The notes beneath the pieces were generated by a model. It was given only the letters and a program-made list of their open reading frames with translations. It was not told the DNA's origin and did no database searches. Positions 8,832 through 18,598 of a stretch of 64,000 nt of DNA are shown here, piece after piece (position 1 is the stretch's first letter; each line of letters opens with the position of its first letter). Location of the stretch: NCBI GenBank assembly GCA_016745035.1, contig JADGDE010000003.1, forward strand, positions 218,615 to 282,614, read 5' to 3'. A program made the translations under genes and the position numbers. This stretch comes from Thiotrichales bacterium (lineage in GTDB: Bacteria > Pseudomonadota > Gammaproteobacteria > Beggiatoales > Beggiatoaceae).

Positions 8832-10094
8832 ATGAGCGAAAAACAACCCATGAGCCTCACTGCTAAAATCATGATTGCCATGATCAGCGGTTTAATCCTT
8901 GGCATTGTTCTCAATGTCGTCTTTAAGGACAATAGCTTTGTTCAAACCTATGTGATAGGGGGTGTCTTAACCACGGTGGGCGATATTTTTGTTGCAGCGC
9001 TGAAAATGTTGGTTGTGCCTTTGGTGTTTGTGTCTTTGGTCGGCGGTGTTACGGCGCTGGGTGATGTCAGTAATTTAGGGCGTATCGGACTCAAAACCTT
9101 GGTGCTTTATATTATGACCACCGCGATTGCCATCAGTTTAGCACTGGCTTTGGCGATTACTTTTTCCCCAGGTGCTGGTTATCAACTCGATAGCAATGCC
9201 GAAATTAATTTTGAAGCGAAAGAAGCGCCACCTTTATCTGAGGTGATTATTAACATGGTTCCTAGTAATCCGATTGCGGCGATGACTGAGGGCAATATGT
9301 TGCAAATCATTGTCTTTGCTTTGCTGTTTGGTTTGGCGATTAATTTAGCAGGGACTAAGGGCAAGCATGTACTCAATTTTTTTGAGGACTTAAACGAAGT
9401 TATCATGCAAATGGTCTATTTGGTGATGAAAATCGCCCCGGTGGGGATTTTTTGTTTAATTACCAAAACCTTTTCAAATCAGGGAATGGATATTCTCTTA
9501 CCACTGTTGGGTTATTTCTTGGTCATGGTCGCGGCGCTGTTGGGACACGCTTTGATTACCTTTGGCACGTTGCTCAGTGTTTTTGCTCGCATCAACCCCT
9601 TACGCTTTTTCAAAAAAATACGCCCAGCGGTGTTATTTGCCTTTAGTACCGCCAGCAGTAGCGCTACCTTACCGATTACCTTGGATACGGTGAAAAACCG
9701 CATTGGCGCGAAAAACTCGGTCGCCTCTTTTACCGTGCCTTTGGGCGCAACCATTAACATGGACGGCACAGCGATTATGCAAGGGGTGGCGACGGTATTT
9801 ATCGCCAATGTTTATCAAATTGATTTGAGTATGGCGGATTATGTAACCGTGTTATTGACGGCAACACTGGCATCTATCGGTACAGCGGGCGTACCGGGTG
9901 TAGGGCTGATTATGTTGGCGATGGTGCTAGGACAAGTCGGTTTGCCTGTTGAGGGCATTGCTTTGATTATCGGTGTGGATAGAATTTTGGATATGATTCG
10001 TACCGCTGTCAATGTCACGGGGGATGCGACTGTGACCTGTTTGATTGCTAAAAGTGAAAATGCTTTTGATAAAAAAGTGTTTGATAAGGATTAA
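8832..10094 (+). CDS. Dicarboxylate/amino-acid:cation symporter (DAACS family)
   Basis: A polytopic inner-membrane symporter of about 420 residues, the usual length for GltP/DctA-type carriers. It has the serine-rich re-entrant loop (STASSSATLPIT) and the substrate-binding NMDGTAIMQG motif, then the VPGVGLIML and cation-site DRILDMIRTAVNVTGD segments near the C-terminus. It probably takes up glutamate, aspartate or C4-dicarboxylates with H+ or Na+; the substrate cannot be fixed from sequence. I chose the ATG at 8832 (MSEKQPM), preceded by AAGGT, over an in-frame ATG at 8784. Confidence 0.92.
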   Translation: MSEKQPMSLTAKIMIAMISGLILGIVLNVVFKDNSFVQTYVIGGVLTTVGDIFVAALKMLVVPLVFVSLVGGVTALGDVSNLGRIGLKTLVLYIMTTAIAISLALALAITFSPGAGYQLDSNAEINFEAKEAPPLSEVIINMVPSNPIAAMTEGNMLQIIVFALLFGLAINLAGTKGKHVLNFFEDLNEVIMQMVYLVMKIAPVGIFCLITKTFSNQGMDILLPLLGYFLVMVAALLGHALITFGTLLSVFARINPLRFFKKIRPAVLFAFSTASSSATLPITLDTVKNRIGAKNSVASFTVPLGATINMDGTAIMQGVATVFIANVYQIDLSMADYVTVLLTATLASIGTAGVPGVGLIMLAMVLGQVGLPVEGIALIIGVDRILDMIRTAVNVTGDATVTCLIAKSENAFDKKVFDKD

Positions 10095-10098
10095 GATT

Positions 10099-10136
10099 AG
10101 GAAGGATAACACCCCTCAATGGGGGGTTATCCTTAG
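10099..10136. terminator. Bidirectional terminator hairpin
   Basis: The stem GGATAACACCCC / GGGGGTTATCC folds between the 3' ends of the symporter gene (+) and the secreted protein gene (-). It can serve both converging transcripts, although the flanking T or A runs are short. Confidence 0.75.
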
Positions 10137-10144
10137 AGCGCCCC

Positions 10145-10786
10145 TTATTCAAAAAACACATAATCCATAGTAATTTTGATATTCGAGATGCTATCGCCAC
10201 TGTCATTTGGGTCAACTGGGGCATCAGGATATAAAGATTTAACCTTAAAGGCGGCAAAACCATCAGCAGCCTTGACTAAATAGACATGATCAACTTGCAA
10301 CGGGTAATCAACATGATCGGTCGGTTTTGCCCAATCGCTTGGGAAATCTGCACGACTAATCGAATCAAGTGCAACAACCCCCTTATCAATGCTAGAGATA
10401 TTTTGGTATTCGTTTGAGTTATACCAAACCCCTGTGCCCCAACTATGTCCTGAGGGATAATTAGAACTGGCCCAAAGCGTGGCATAGCCATCGGTGGTAT
10501 TCTCACCGCTACCTTGCACATCACCACCTAAGCCTGTGGAAAAATCAAATCCCCCATGTCCCATGCTAGCATCAGTTTTAATCGTAGCAACAATCGGCTC
10601 GATTTTTTCAGGAACCCAGCATGAACCGTTATAATTCATTTCCACTTTATAACGACTATCATCCCCTAAAAACAATAAATTAGGGATGGAAATGCGAAAT
10701 TGATTATCAATCGTTGTTTCCTCAGCAAACAATGGCTGAGACAAGGCTGCTGTGGATAATAAAACGCTTAGAATAATTTTATTCAT
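10145..10786 (-). CDS. Secreted hypothetical protein
   Basis: A 213-residue protein that I do not recognise. It begins with a clear signal peptide (MNKIILSVLLSTAALSQPLFA) and should be exported to the periplasm or surface. The mature part is rich in Gly, Ser, Asp and aromatic residues and is probably beta-rich. The segment VDHVYLVKAADGFAAFKVKS resembles the repeating strand pattern of HmuY-like haem-binding proteins, but this is a weak impression. It lies downstream of the LruC-domain gene and is separated from it by a terminator. Confidence 0.75.
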   Translation of the reverse strand: MNKIILSVLLSTAALSQPLFAEETTIDNQFRISIPNLLFLGDDSRYKVEMNYNGSCWVPEKIEPIVATIKTDASMGHGGFDFSTGLGGDVQGSGENTTDGYATLWASSNYPSGHSWGTGVWYNSNEYQNISSIDKGVVALDSISRADFPSDWAKPTDHVDYPLQVDHVYLVKAADGFAAFKVKSLYPDAPVDPNDSGDSISNIKITMDYVFFE

Positions 10787-10802
10787 CTGTTCTTCTCCTA
10801 AA

Positions 10803-10843
10803 AAACAAAAAAACCACCTTAGCTTTGGGCTAAGGTGGTTGTT
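10803..10843 (-). terminator. Rho-independent terminator after the LruC-domain gene
   Basis: On the minus strand AACCACCTTAGC and GCTAAGGTGGTT form a 12-bp stem followed by a run of seven T. It lies 36 bp beyond the stop of the LruC-domain gene and before the downstream secreted-protein gene, which therefore probably needs its own promoter. Confidence 0.9.
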
Positions 10844-10878
10844 ATAGCAATGATTAGGCAGCTTGAGCTGCTTTTATC

Positions 10879-13305
10879 TTAGTCGTACAACATAGACTCA
10901 TCGCTAGGATTGAGGTACCAATCAGTTGCTTCAGTACCACCACTTTGTGCCCAGGTGAAAAAGTCCAGATACATATCGGTTACACCTAAGGTTTCCGCAG
11001 GATAACGCCAGCTTTGTGCTGGGATATTCAGCCCCCAAGGCAAGCTTTTAGCGGTTTTGTAGTAAACGCCGCTGGCTGCGTCAGAGGCATCGCTATCCGT
11101 ACCTAATAAACTGGCATCAGCTAAGTCAGTTGGTGCCATGTCAGGTAAGTGGATTTCTAAACCACGGTTATCTGAACGATACATGAACGGATCGTAAGGC
11201 GCATAGCCTAAAGCATCACGCGCTTGTGGGGTATCAAAGACCACGTTCATTGTGAAAGTGCCACCTTGTGCTGCGGGTTTACACGCAGGATCGGTGTTGA
11301 AGAAGTCATCACAAGCTTCACCTTGCGTTGGCACACTTTCAGGTGTCGCATTGGCTAACAAGTTAAAGACCAGTTTGCTTTGACCTGCTTCTGCACCTAA
11401 GGCTTCAGCATCAGCACCATTACGGCTAATTGTCGCGGTTTGACCTACATCAGCCGCCACACCATTTAAGCCAACAGCAAAGCCATTGTCTAAAGAAGCA
11501 CCACGAGCGCGAACCTCGAAGCTGGCGTTGATTTCTTTAACCGTACCATCGGCGTGTAGATCTTCATCAATGGTATAACCAAGCACTAAGTCATTGAGGT
11601 CATAATCACCTTCTGATGGCCACAAATCTTCATAGGTTAAAGTCCCAATGGTTTGGACTTCAGAGGCGCGTTCTGGATCGTTTGGATGTGAATCGTTTGG
11701 ATCATCAACACCGTCACCATCTGAGTCTGTTGGTGGCTCTAAAGGTGGTACGTCAGTACGGTCAAAGCCATCAGCGTTGACTAAGAAAATCACGTCATTG
11801 AAGTCATGGTCGCAATTACGTTGGGTACGTTTAATATCTTCCATACCTAAAACGATACCAACATCACCCGCATCTAAAAGGACGGTATGTTGACGCAAGT
11901 CTTTTTGACCTTCAGCAGGGACTGGCTCTGAGTTTAAGCCCGGAACAGTGTGGAAAGTCCAATCATGTCCAGGATGACGGCTAGAGGCACGCCAAGCATT
12001 AGCACCAACAAAGAAACCAATGCGAGTACCGGCTGTGAATTTACCTAAGTTAATGGTGTTGCCTGTGCGTAAACCTTTACCACGGCTACCACCACTATTA
12101 TGGAATGACGCATTAGGGAAGACCACAACGGTTTCAATTTCATCACGAGATGTGGGTACTTGACCGTCAGGATAGGTGAAGAAACCAAAGACGTTACGAT
12201 AACCTGCGCCTTCACTTAAGAAAGTAACTTTGACTTCATCGTCATATTTGAGCAGCAAACTCGCGCCGTCAGCATCGGCAAATTCACCATCATAATAGCG
12301 TCGTTCTCCCAGCTCTCGGTTGACTTTACGTAATAATTCACGAGGAATTTCAGGTGGGTTAGCATCATAACTTTTATGGACACCATTGCCATCGAATACA
12401 TCGGAACTAAAGTTGCCAGTGATACGATTGCCATCATCATCAACACCTAAGAGGTAAGTCCATTTGGTTGGATGTGCAGCACGGCGAGTATCTTCGGCAG
12501 GTACTTGACCGTCAGCAAAATAAGCCGACTCATCAGCATTGCCATCAGAGACAAAATTGACCACACCGTTGACAATAGGTGCATCAGCGGTTGAGTTGGG
12601 TACGCCCACATTAGAGGCAAAAACACGAACCGTATTAACACGGCTAGGCACGTTTAAGGTCGCACTGAAGTTACCATTGGCATCGGTTTGACCACTGGCA
12701 AGCACTCTGTCTTGAGTGTGATCAGCAAGTATGGTGCTGTCGTCTTCAACAAAAGGGGCTTCAACGCGACTAGGCTCAGCCACAATCACGCTGCTATCGG
12801 CCACAGGCACACCATCGTTATCTAGCACTTGCACATTGACTTCAATGTTTTTGGTCATGCCAAAGCTAAACCCTTCAGGCACAGGGATGTCTTGTGGGGT
12901 GCTATATTCCGCGTAAATAGGCTCCCATGTGGTATCTGGGTTAATTTTGATACGAGCCACATAACTTTTATTATTAAATTGCACGTTTTTCAGTTGAATT
13001 ACATCATCAGCGAATTTTTTCAACTCACTGGTAGCGCCCAAAGAAAATATGCCATTACCTTTAGCTGCGGCAGGATCAGTCAACAAACTCCAAGTTAAGT
13101 CGGTGTTAAGTTTAATCGCCACATTTTCAAAGCTAGCGGTTTCACCAGCATCATTGGTGTAATACACCTTAGGGAAAGAAACCCCTAAGTCACCAACAAT
13201 ACTAAATTGTTCACCCAAGTATAATTCACCCGCTTGTAGGGCAGGCTGTGTTGCCATTAAAACGGCAGCACAGAGTAATTTGGTTTTAAATGCTTTACGC
13301 AACAT
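10879..13305 (-). CDS. LruC/DUF4114 domain secreted protein
   Basis: An 808-residue exported protein. A signal peptide follows the ATG at 13305 (LLCAAVLMATQPALQAG). That start has AAAGGAG 8 nt upstream and is preferred to the in-frame ATG at 13374. An Ig-like segment lies near residues 150-250. A DUF4114-like region follows at about 430-520, with the conserved CDHDFNDVIFLV. Next comes a calcium-binding-like DSDGDGVDDPNDSHPND linker and an LruC domain whose landmark is EGDYDLNDLVLGY. LruC proteins are thought to be surface or matrix proteins of unknown function. No sortase or exosortase tail is visible. Confidence 0.85.
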   Translation of the reverse strand: MLRKAFKTKLLCAAVLMATQPALQAGELYLGEQFSIVGDLGVSFPKVYYTNDAGETASFENVAIKLNTDLTWSLLTDPAAAKGNGIFSLGATSELKKFADDVIQLKNVQFNNKSYVARIKINPDTTWEPIYAEYSTPQDIPVPEGFSFGMTKNIEVNVQVLDNDGVPVADSSVIVAEPSRVEAPFVEDDSTILADHTQDRVLASGQTDANGNFSATLNVPSRVNTVRVFASNVGVPNSTADAPIVNGVVNFVSDGNADESAYFADGQVPAEDTRRAAHPTKWTYLLGVDDDGNRITGNFSSDVFDGNGVHKSYDANPPEIPRELLRKVNRELGERRYYDGEFADADGASLLLKYDDEVKVTFLSEGAGYRNVFGFFTYPDGQVPTSRDEIETVVVFPNASFHNSGGSRGKGLRTGNTINLGKFTAGTRIGFFVGANAWRASSRHPGHDWTFHTVPGLNSEPVPAEGQKDLRQHTVLLDAGDVGIVLGMEDIKRTQRNCDHDFNDVIFLVNADGFDRTDVPPLEPPTDSDGDGVDDPNDSHPNDPERASEVQTIGTLTYEDLWPSEGDYDLNDLVLGYTIDEDLHADGTVKEINASFEVRARGASLDNGFAVGLNGVAADVGQTATISRNGADAEALGAEAGQSKLVFNLLANATPESVPTQGEACDDFFNTDPACKPAAQGGTFTMNVVFDTPQARDALGYAPYDPFMYRSDNRGLEIHLPDMAPTDLADASLLGTDSDASDAASGVYYKTAKSLPWGLNIPAQSWRYPAETLGVTDMYLDFFTWAQSGGTEATDWYLNPSDESMLYD

Positions 13306-14024
13306 AAGTGAAGCTCCTTTCATACAAGATTTAAAGATTCCAGCTACTTTACAACATAGCAAACGCGATACCATTAATGATAGAGTAATTTATTCATTTT
13401 TGATATTTGTTTTATAAAAAAATTTTTAAGACTTTTGTATTTAAATAGGTATTTTAAATTGCAAATAAATTCTTATTTTGAGAAAAATAGCAAAATGCTA
13501 ATGAACATTTTCGCTAATGATGTTGATTGCTAAACACCATCATTCTCCTGCAAGGAGACGCTAACAAGCCATTCTGGCAAAGATATTAAGGTTATACCCG
13601 AGGGTTTTCTAAAAAAATTTGATGATAACGTTATTGTGATATTGCAAAAACCTCTCCTAATACGTCAAGTCCAGAAAATCTCCAATTTAAATTAGTGTCT
13701 TTTATGTTTTTATGGGTATTTAAACTCAATATTTAAAATATATACACAATATCTTAAAAAGATAATATGAGCATTTACACACATTATCATTCTAGCTTAA
13801 AACCAAAAAAAATCACTATCATTTCACAGAAAAGCAGCCATTTTCATTTGGAATTCAATGTCATAATAATAGGATAAAATCTGAGGATATTCGAAATGAG
13901 CCGTTTGTACCAAAAAGCACCAGCAACGGGAATCATGGCTTCAGCCACGCCTGAATGGGACTAAAGTCCATTGGATCAACTAACGTGCAATGGGTATAAG
14001 GAGCCTTGAGGTTATCAGGCTTGG
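13306..14024. other. 719-bp AT-rich intergenic region
   Basis: No convincing gene is present. The first 550 bp are AT-rich and probably hold the LruC-gene promoter. A short CTCCTGCAAGGAG palindrome lies near 13545. A diverged family-2 repeat occupies 13928-13978. I see no RNA gene. Confidence 0.6.
13928..13978. repeat. REP-like repeat, family 2, diverged copy
   Basis: GGGAATCATGGCTTCAGCC, then ACGCC and GGGACTAAAGTCC, parallels the sharper copy at 47573-47620. Both have two hairpins, GGCTTTAGCC-like and GGGACTAAAGTCCC-like, in the same order and spacing. Confidence 0.75.
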
Positions 14025-14621
14025 TTATTTTATTTTCGGTTCTTTTCCTGCGCGCAGACGATAAATATTATCTTTATGCCTGAGGACAAGACCGCTACTG
14101 ATGAAACTGGCGGCAAGCATATAAGCCAGCGTGTCGCCCGTGCTTAAATAGACATAAAAAGGGGAGCTGAGGGCGGCGCTTAGCGCTGCTAGCGAAGAGT
14201 AGCGAAATAAATACACCACCAGCAACCATGTGAGTAAACCCAGCAAAGCCGCTAACCAAGACATGCCCAGCAGTGCGCCAAAACCGGTGGCAACGCCTTT
14301 GCCGCCTTGGAAATGAAAAAAAATCGGGTAGATATGTCCTAAAAAGGTGGCAATGGCACAGGTGGCGATGACCGTATCACTAAACCCCAGAAAAATCGCA
14401 ATAAAAACCGCTAGCCAACCTTTGCCTATATCTAAGATTAAGGTCAGCGCCGCAATTTTACGCCCAGCATAACGCAATACATTGGTCGCGCCAGGGTTGC
14501 CTGAGCCTTTGGTTCGTGGGTCGGGCAAGCCTAATAAATGGCAAATAATAATAGCCGAGGACAGAGAGCCTAATAAATAACTCCCCACCACCATCGGTAT
14601 TATCAATGCCAAATCAGTCAT
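14025..14621 (-). CDS. plsY: Glycerol-3-phosphate acyltransferase PlsY
   Basis: A 198-residue polytopic inner-membrane enzyme that transfers an acyl group from acyl-phosphate to glycerol-3-phosphate, the first step of phospholipid synthesis. Conserved PlsY motifs are visible: GSYLLGSLSSA near the N-terminus, GSGNPGATNVLR near 40 and FQGGKGVATGFG near 100. I chose the ATG at 14621, which overlaps the end of the CBS-domain gene; a slightly earlier in-frame start exists at 14627. It is the last gene of the degQ-to-plsY run, and its coupling to the CBS gene is unusual. Confidence 0.93.
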   Translation of the reverse strand: MTDLALIIPMVVGSYLLGSLSSAIIICHLLGLPDPRTKGSGNPGATNVLRYAGRKIAALTLILDIGKGWLAVFIAIFLGFSDTVIATCAIATFLGHIYPIFFHFQGGKGVATGFGALLGMSWLAALLGLLTWLLVVYLFRYSSLAALSAALSSPFYVYLSTGDTLAYMLAASFISSGLVLRHKDNIYRLRAGKEPKIK

Positions 14622-15063
14622 CAGCAACCGTACCAGTAAACTTTCTGTCGCGGCATAAGCCTCGTAACACCATATCGGTTAAGCTAATCACACCAATAAC
14701 ATTGTCATCTCTGTCAACCACTGGAGCGCGGGCAAGATGAAATTGTGAAAATAAGCGTGCACAATAACGAATATCCATGTCTGGCGGTACGGTGAGCGCA
14801 GGCTTGGACATGACTTCATAAACATTCACCCGTTCAGCGGCGCGGTCCTTGGCAATCACTTCTTTGGCAATCGCAGGTAAGGTCAACATACCAATCACAT
14901 CATCAGGATGACGTTTTTTGACAATCAAGGTTTTGGTTTCAATGTGCTGCATGGTTTGCAAGGCTTGTTGCACGGTCGCCATGCCATCAATTTGATCGAC
15001 TTGGTGCTTCATGACATCACGCACACGAATAACATTTTCTTGCTGAATCAGATCCGATTTCAT
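14614..15063 (-). CDS. CBS-domain protein
   Basis: A 149-residue cytoplasmic protein made of a CBS pair: VRDVMKHQVDQI starts the first repeat and VYEVMSKPALTVPPDM the second, which ends GVISLTDMVLRG. CBS pairs bind adenine nucleotides and often gate transporters or enzymes. Its ATG overlaps the stop of the P-II-like gene (ATGA), so the two are translationally coupled. The context, with P-II and two DUF1538 membrane proteins, suggests that it reports energy state to the transporter-like pair; that role is inferred. Confidence 0.88.
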   Translation of the reverse strand: MKSDLIQQENVIRVRDVMKHQVDQIDGMATVQQALQTMQHIETKTLIVKKRHPDDVIGMLTLPAIAKEVIAKDRAAERVNVYEVMSKPALTVPPDMDIRYCARLFSQFHLARAPVVDRDDNVIGVISLTDMVLRGLCRDRKFTGTVADD

Positions 15064-15410
15064 ATGGTTTCCTTTACGACCTCGCTAAGTTGCTGTACTT
15101 GATGATTAATGCCGATGGCATCTTCAACATCTAATTGAAAGGCAATGCCAGCGCTTTTTTCATGCTCGAAGCCCGCAACATCGGCAATGGTTTCGAGAAT
15201 TAAGCGGGCTAAATGTTCCTCAACCAACAGCATGACCATGTCACGTTGGGTTTCCAAAGTGAGTCCGAAAAAGCTTTTCATCGGCTCCAAACCCTCACCC
15301 CGTGCATGGTTAATAACCGTTGCCCCGGTTGCCCCATGTTCCCGTGCGGCTTTTAATACCGCATCGGTTTTGTCATCGTTGACGAGTGCAATAATTAACT
15401 TAAAGTGCAT
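15060..15410 (-). CDS. P-II family signalling protein (atypical)
   Basis: A 116-residue P-II-like protein with the ferredoxin-like opening MHFKLIIALVNDDKTD and the AAREHGATGATVI strand-helix. The T-loop stretch reads GEGLEPMKSFFGLTLETQ and lacks the classical uridylylated Tyr context of GlnB/GlnK. It therefore belongs to a divergent P-II branch that may sense other ligands. It lies between DUF1538 and CBS genes, a layout that suggests control of the DUF1538 membrane proteins in the way that GlnK controls AmtB. That is inference. Confidence 0.85.
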   Translation of the reverse strand: MHFKLIIALVNDDKTDAVLKAAREHGATGATVINHARGEGLEPMKSFFGLTLETQRDMVMLLVEEHLARLILETIADVAGFEHEKSAGIAFQLDVEDAIGINHQVQQLSEVVKETI

Positions 15411-15424
15411 GGATAAAGGCTCCT

Positions 15425-16213
15425 TTAGGGTGAACTATTTTCAGCGCGTGTTTTCTCACGCTGTTCCAAATAGCCGACAAATTGTGCATAGGCCATCACC
15501 GACATAATAGGAAATAAACTCGCAAAGGCGATCAAGCCAAAACCATCCAGCAGCGGACTGCGCCCAGGCACGGTGGCAGACAGACCCAAACCTAAAGCGG
15601 CAACCAAAGGCACGGTCACGGTTGATGTGGTCACGCCCCCCGAGTCATAAGCCAGCGGGATAATCATTTTTGGTGCATACCACGTTTGGATCAGAACAAA
15701 CACATAGCCGGTAATAATATAGTAATGTAAAGGTGTCCCGGTGATAATCCGATAAGTACCCAAAGCAATCCCGATAGCAACCCCCAGTGCCACTGCTATT
15801 CGTAGCCCATTAATACTGATCACACCACCAGAGACTTGATTGGCTTTCATCGCCACTGCCAGCAAAGAAGGTTCGGCAATCGTGGTCGCAAAACCAATGG
15901 CAAAAGCGAATAAATACACCCAATAATAGTCATGCCAAGCCAATACCCGCCAAATTTCTTCACCGAGTAAGAAACTTGGGTCAGTGAGTTGTTTTGCCAT
16001 CACCTTGCCAAGGGGGAATAAGGCTTGTTCTAGTCCTTGTAAAAATAAGCTTAAGCCTAAAATCACATAAATGAAACCAACCAGCACTTCTTTTAAATGC
16101 GGGATTTTTTCCCGAATCACCAAAAATTGGAAGCCAAAAATAATCCCGATAATCGGCAAGACATCGGTAATTGTTCCCAGCGTGGTGTGAAATAAATCAG
16201 AGAGTAAATTCAT
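15425..16213 (-). CDS. DUF1538 membrane protein, second copy
   Basis: A 262-residue polytopic membrane protein of the DUF1538 family. It shares landmark motifs with the neighbouring copy: [47 protein letters not shown] and [20 protein letters not shown]. The pair probably forms a heteromeric channel or transporter; no substrate is established for the family as far as I know. I chose the ATG at 16213 (MNLLSDLF), 4 bp after the stop of the upstream copy; a longer in-frame start would overlap that gene. It ends 14 bp before the P-II gene. Confidence 0.88.
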   Translation of the reverse strand: MNLLSDLFHTTLGTITDVLPIIGIIFGFQFLVIREKIPHLKEVLVGFIYVILGLSLFLQGLEQALFPLGKVMAKQLTDPSFLLGEEIWRVLAWHDYYWVYLFAFAIGFATTIAEPSLLAVAMKANQVSGGVISINGLRIAVALGVAIGIALGTYRIITGTPLHYYIITGYVFVLIQTWYAPKMIIPLAYDSGGVTTSTVTVPLVAALGLGLSATVPGRSPLLDGFGLIAFASLFPIMSVMAYAQFVGYLEQREKTRAENSSP

Positions 16214-16217
16214 TATC

Positions 16218-16961
16218 TTAATGCACCAAGATGCCGTAAGCCATGACAAAAATCATCGGGGTTAAAGAAGCAAAAGCAATCAGACCAAAGCCATCAATCA
16301 TCGGGTTACGGTTTTTAATACTCGATGCCAGCCCGACACCGAGTGCTGTGACCAGAGGCACGGTCACTGTTGAGGTGGTGACACCGCCGGAATCATAAGC
16401 AATACCGATAATCCAATCGGGCGCAATCATAGTCATGCCGACCACGCCGGAATAACCGAGAATGATTAAATAATGAATCGGCCAACCTTTGATAATCCGA
16501 ATCACACCGATCAAAATCGCAAAACCGACCGATACCGCCACACTCAAGCGCAGCCCATCGGCATAACTTTGTTTAGCACTGTCGGTGTTTTCAATCACTC
16601 GCCCTTCAGCAGCAACATGCGCGGCCTCATCGGCAACGGCAATCAATGCTGGTTCAGCGACTGTTGTGCCAAAACCCAAGCAAAAAGCAAACACCAATAA
16701 CCACGCCACACTGCCTTTACGCGAAAAGGCATACGCCATGCGCTCACCCAAAGGAAACAAGCTGGTTTCAAGACCACGGACAAATAAACTTAAACCCAAA
16801 ATCACCATAAAAATGCCGATTAAGGTATCAGCTGGATTGGGAAGCGGGCGCTGCAAAATCAAAAGTTGGAAAAAGGCCACCACCAAAATGATGGGCAACA
16901 TATCAAAAAAACTTTGCTTTAAGTTTTTCCAAAACAAACGCAGGCGGCGAATCATATACAT
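16218..16961 (-). CDS. DUF1538 membrane protein, first copy
   Basis: A 247-residue polytopic membrane protein, homologous to its downstream neighbour. It has [50 protein letters not shown] and [20 protein letters not shown]. It starts 6 bp after the DegQ stop, so it is read in the same transcript. Repeated AEP and DSGG motifs within membrane segments look like ion- or substrate-binding sites, which would suit a transporter. The ATG at 16955 is an alternative start. Substrate unknown. Confidence 0.88.
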   Translation of the reverse strand: MYMIRRLRLFWKNLKQSFFDMLPIILVVAFFQLLILQRPLPNPADTLIGIFMVILGLSLFVRGLETSLFPLGERMAYAFSRKGSVAWLLVFAFCLGFGTTVAEPALIAVADEAAHVAAEGRVIENTDSAKQSYADGLRLSVAVSVGFAILIGVIRIIKGWPIHYLIILGYSGVVGMTMIAPDWIIGIAYDSGGVTTSTVTVPLVTALGVGLASSIKNRNPMIDGFGLIAFASLTPMIFVMAYGILVH

Positions 16962-16967
16962 AAAAGG

Positions 16968-18344
16968 TTATCTCAGCCTGAGCGTAATTAAGGAGGCATC
17001 CCGATAAAGACGCAAATACATACGCCCCATCGAGCTATTCATGACTTGTTTTAAATCATTGAGATTATCAACACTGATACGGTTGACGGTCAAAATCACA
17101 TCATTGATTTGCAGTGCATTTTGTTCTGCTATGCTGCCATCACGCACTGATTGCACCATCACATGGCGTTGCTTGCCGCGACGGGTATCGATCTCAATCT
17201 CACGTAGACGCGCGCCGTCAAAATAAGGGCTGACATTTGCGCCATTAACCCCCGGTAAATCGGCAATTACTGCCTTAATGCTCAGCGGTTTACCATCGCG
17301 GATAATTTCCAGCGTGGCTTCATCGCCAACCCGTAATAAACCCACGCGGTTACGGACATCAGAAGCATTGCGCACTTGTTGCCCATTAACAGCAATGATG
17401 ACATCGCCAATCAATACCCCTGCTTTTGCGGCGGTGGCCTCTTTATCCATTTCGACCACTACCGCGCCTTGTCCTTTAGCAAGACCAAAAGCGGCGGCAA
17501 GATCTGGGCTAATGTCTTGTGCTGACACGCCAAGCATCCCCCGGCGCACTTCGCCATAATCACGTAAATGATCGACAATGCTTTGCACCATATTCATAGG
17601 GATAGCAAAACCAATCCCGACATTACCGCCGCTGCCACCGGGCGCTAAAATAGCGGTATTGATGCCGACCAACTCGCCGCGCAAATTCACTAAAGCCCCA
17701 CCGGAGTTCCCCGGGTTAATCGAAGCATCGGTTTGAATAAAATCCTCATAGCCCTCGATGCCCAGCCCGCTGCGTCCAAGAGCGCTGACAATACCTGAAG
17801 TCACGGTTTGTCCGAGACCAAAGGGATTACCGATAGCAACCACAAAGTCACCCACCAAGAGTTTTTCTGAATCCGCTTGTGGCAAAGCGGTGAGATTATC
17901 GGCGTTGACTTGTAACAGGGCGACATCGGTATCGGGGTCAGAGCCAATCAAGCGCGCCTCTAAATTGCGCCCATCGCGTAGGGTAACGGTAATGGTATCG
18001 GCTTTATCAATCACATGATGATTGGTGACCACATAGCCTTGTTCGCTATCAATCACCACGCCAGAGCCGAGGCTGTTGTTTTGTTGTTGTTCGGGTTGGC
18101 TGCGTGGTAAATTGAAAAAATAACGCAACAACGGGTCACTGAGTAAGGGATTATCACGCTCGCGCACCAAACGGCTGGTAGAAATATTGACTACCGCTGG
18201 TGTGACTTTTTTCAACATCGGCGCTAAGCTTGGAAGCGCTTGTCCTTCCACCGCCGAAGGCAAGGCGGCATAGACACAATAACTGAGCAAGATACCGACA
18301 ATTGCAACCCATGCTTGCCAATACACCTGAACAACTCTCAACAT
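16968..18344 (-). CDS. degQ: DegQ/HtrA-family periplasmic serine endoprotease
   Basis: A 458-residue trypsin-like protease with an N-terminal signal or anchor helix. The catalytic triad is His in VVTNHHVID near 120, Asp in SDPDTDVALLQ near 150 and Ser in NPGNSGGALV near 227. Two PDZ domains follow, at about residues 275-360 and 375-455. HtrA proteases degrade or refold damaged envelope proteins. The ATG at 18344 has a good AAGGAG site 8 nt upstream and is preferred to 18419. It heads the run degQ-DUF1538-DUF1538-P-II-CBS-plsY, so its expression is probably tied to that membrane system. Confidence 0.92.
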   Translation of the reverse strand: MLRVVQVYWQAWVAIVGILLSYCVYAALPSAVEGQALPSLAPMLKKVTPAVVNISTSRLVRERDNPLLSDPLLRYFFNLPRSQPEQQQNNSLGSGVVIDSEQGYVVTNHHVIDKADTITVTLRDGRNLEARLIGSDPDTDVALLQVNADNLTALPQADSEKLLVGDFVVAIGNPFGLGQTVTSGIVSALGRSGLGIEGYEDFIQTDASINPGNSGGALVNLRGELVGINTAILAPGGSGGNVGIGFAIPMNMVQSIVDHLRDYGEVRRGMLGVSAQDISPDLAAAFGLAKGQGAVVVEMDKEATAAKAGVLIGDVIIAVNGQQVRNASDVRNRVGLLRVGDEATLEIIRDGKPLSIKAVIADLPGVNGANVSPYFDGARLREIEIDTRRGKQRHVMVQSVRDGSIAEQNALQINDVILTVNRISVDNLNDLKQVMNSSMGRMYLRLYRDASLITLRLR

Positions 18345-18598
18345 CTGTAAACTCCTTACAAAATACTGATTCAAAAACATTAAACTTGAGAGGGCATAAA
18401 AACCTCGCAATTCTAACAAAGTCAGGCTAAAACATCGCCCCTGTTTTGATATTTTTCAACATTAAAAGCGATGAGGTAAAAGTTGATGGTCATTGAACCA
18501 TTACATATAGCGGTTTTGTATTAAATTGCCCTAATATCTGCTAGGTAAAATGAAGTACGGAACCCGGTTTAGGAATTTCTGTTGAAAAGGATTTACGA

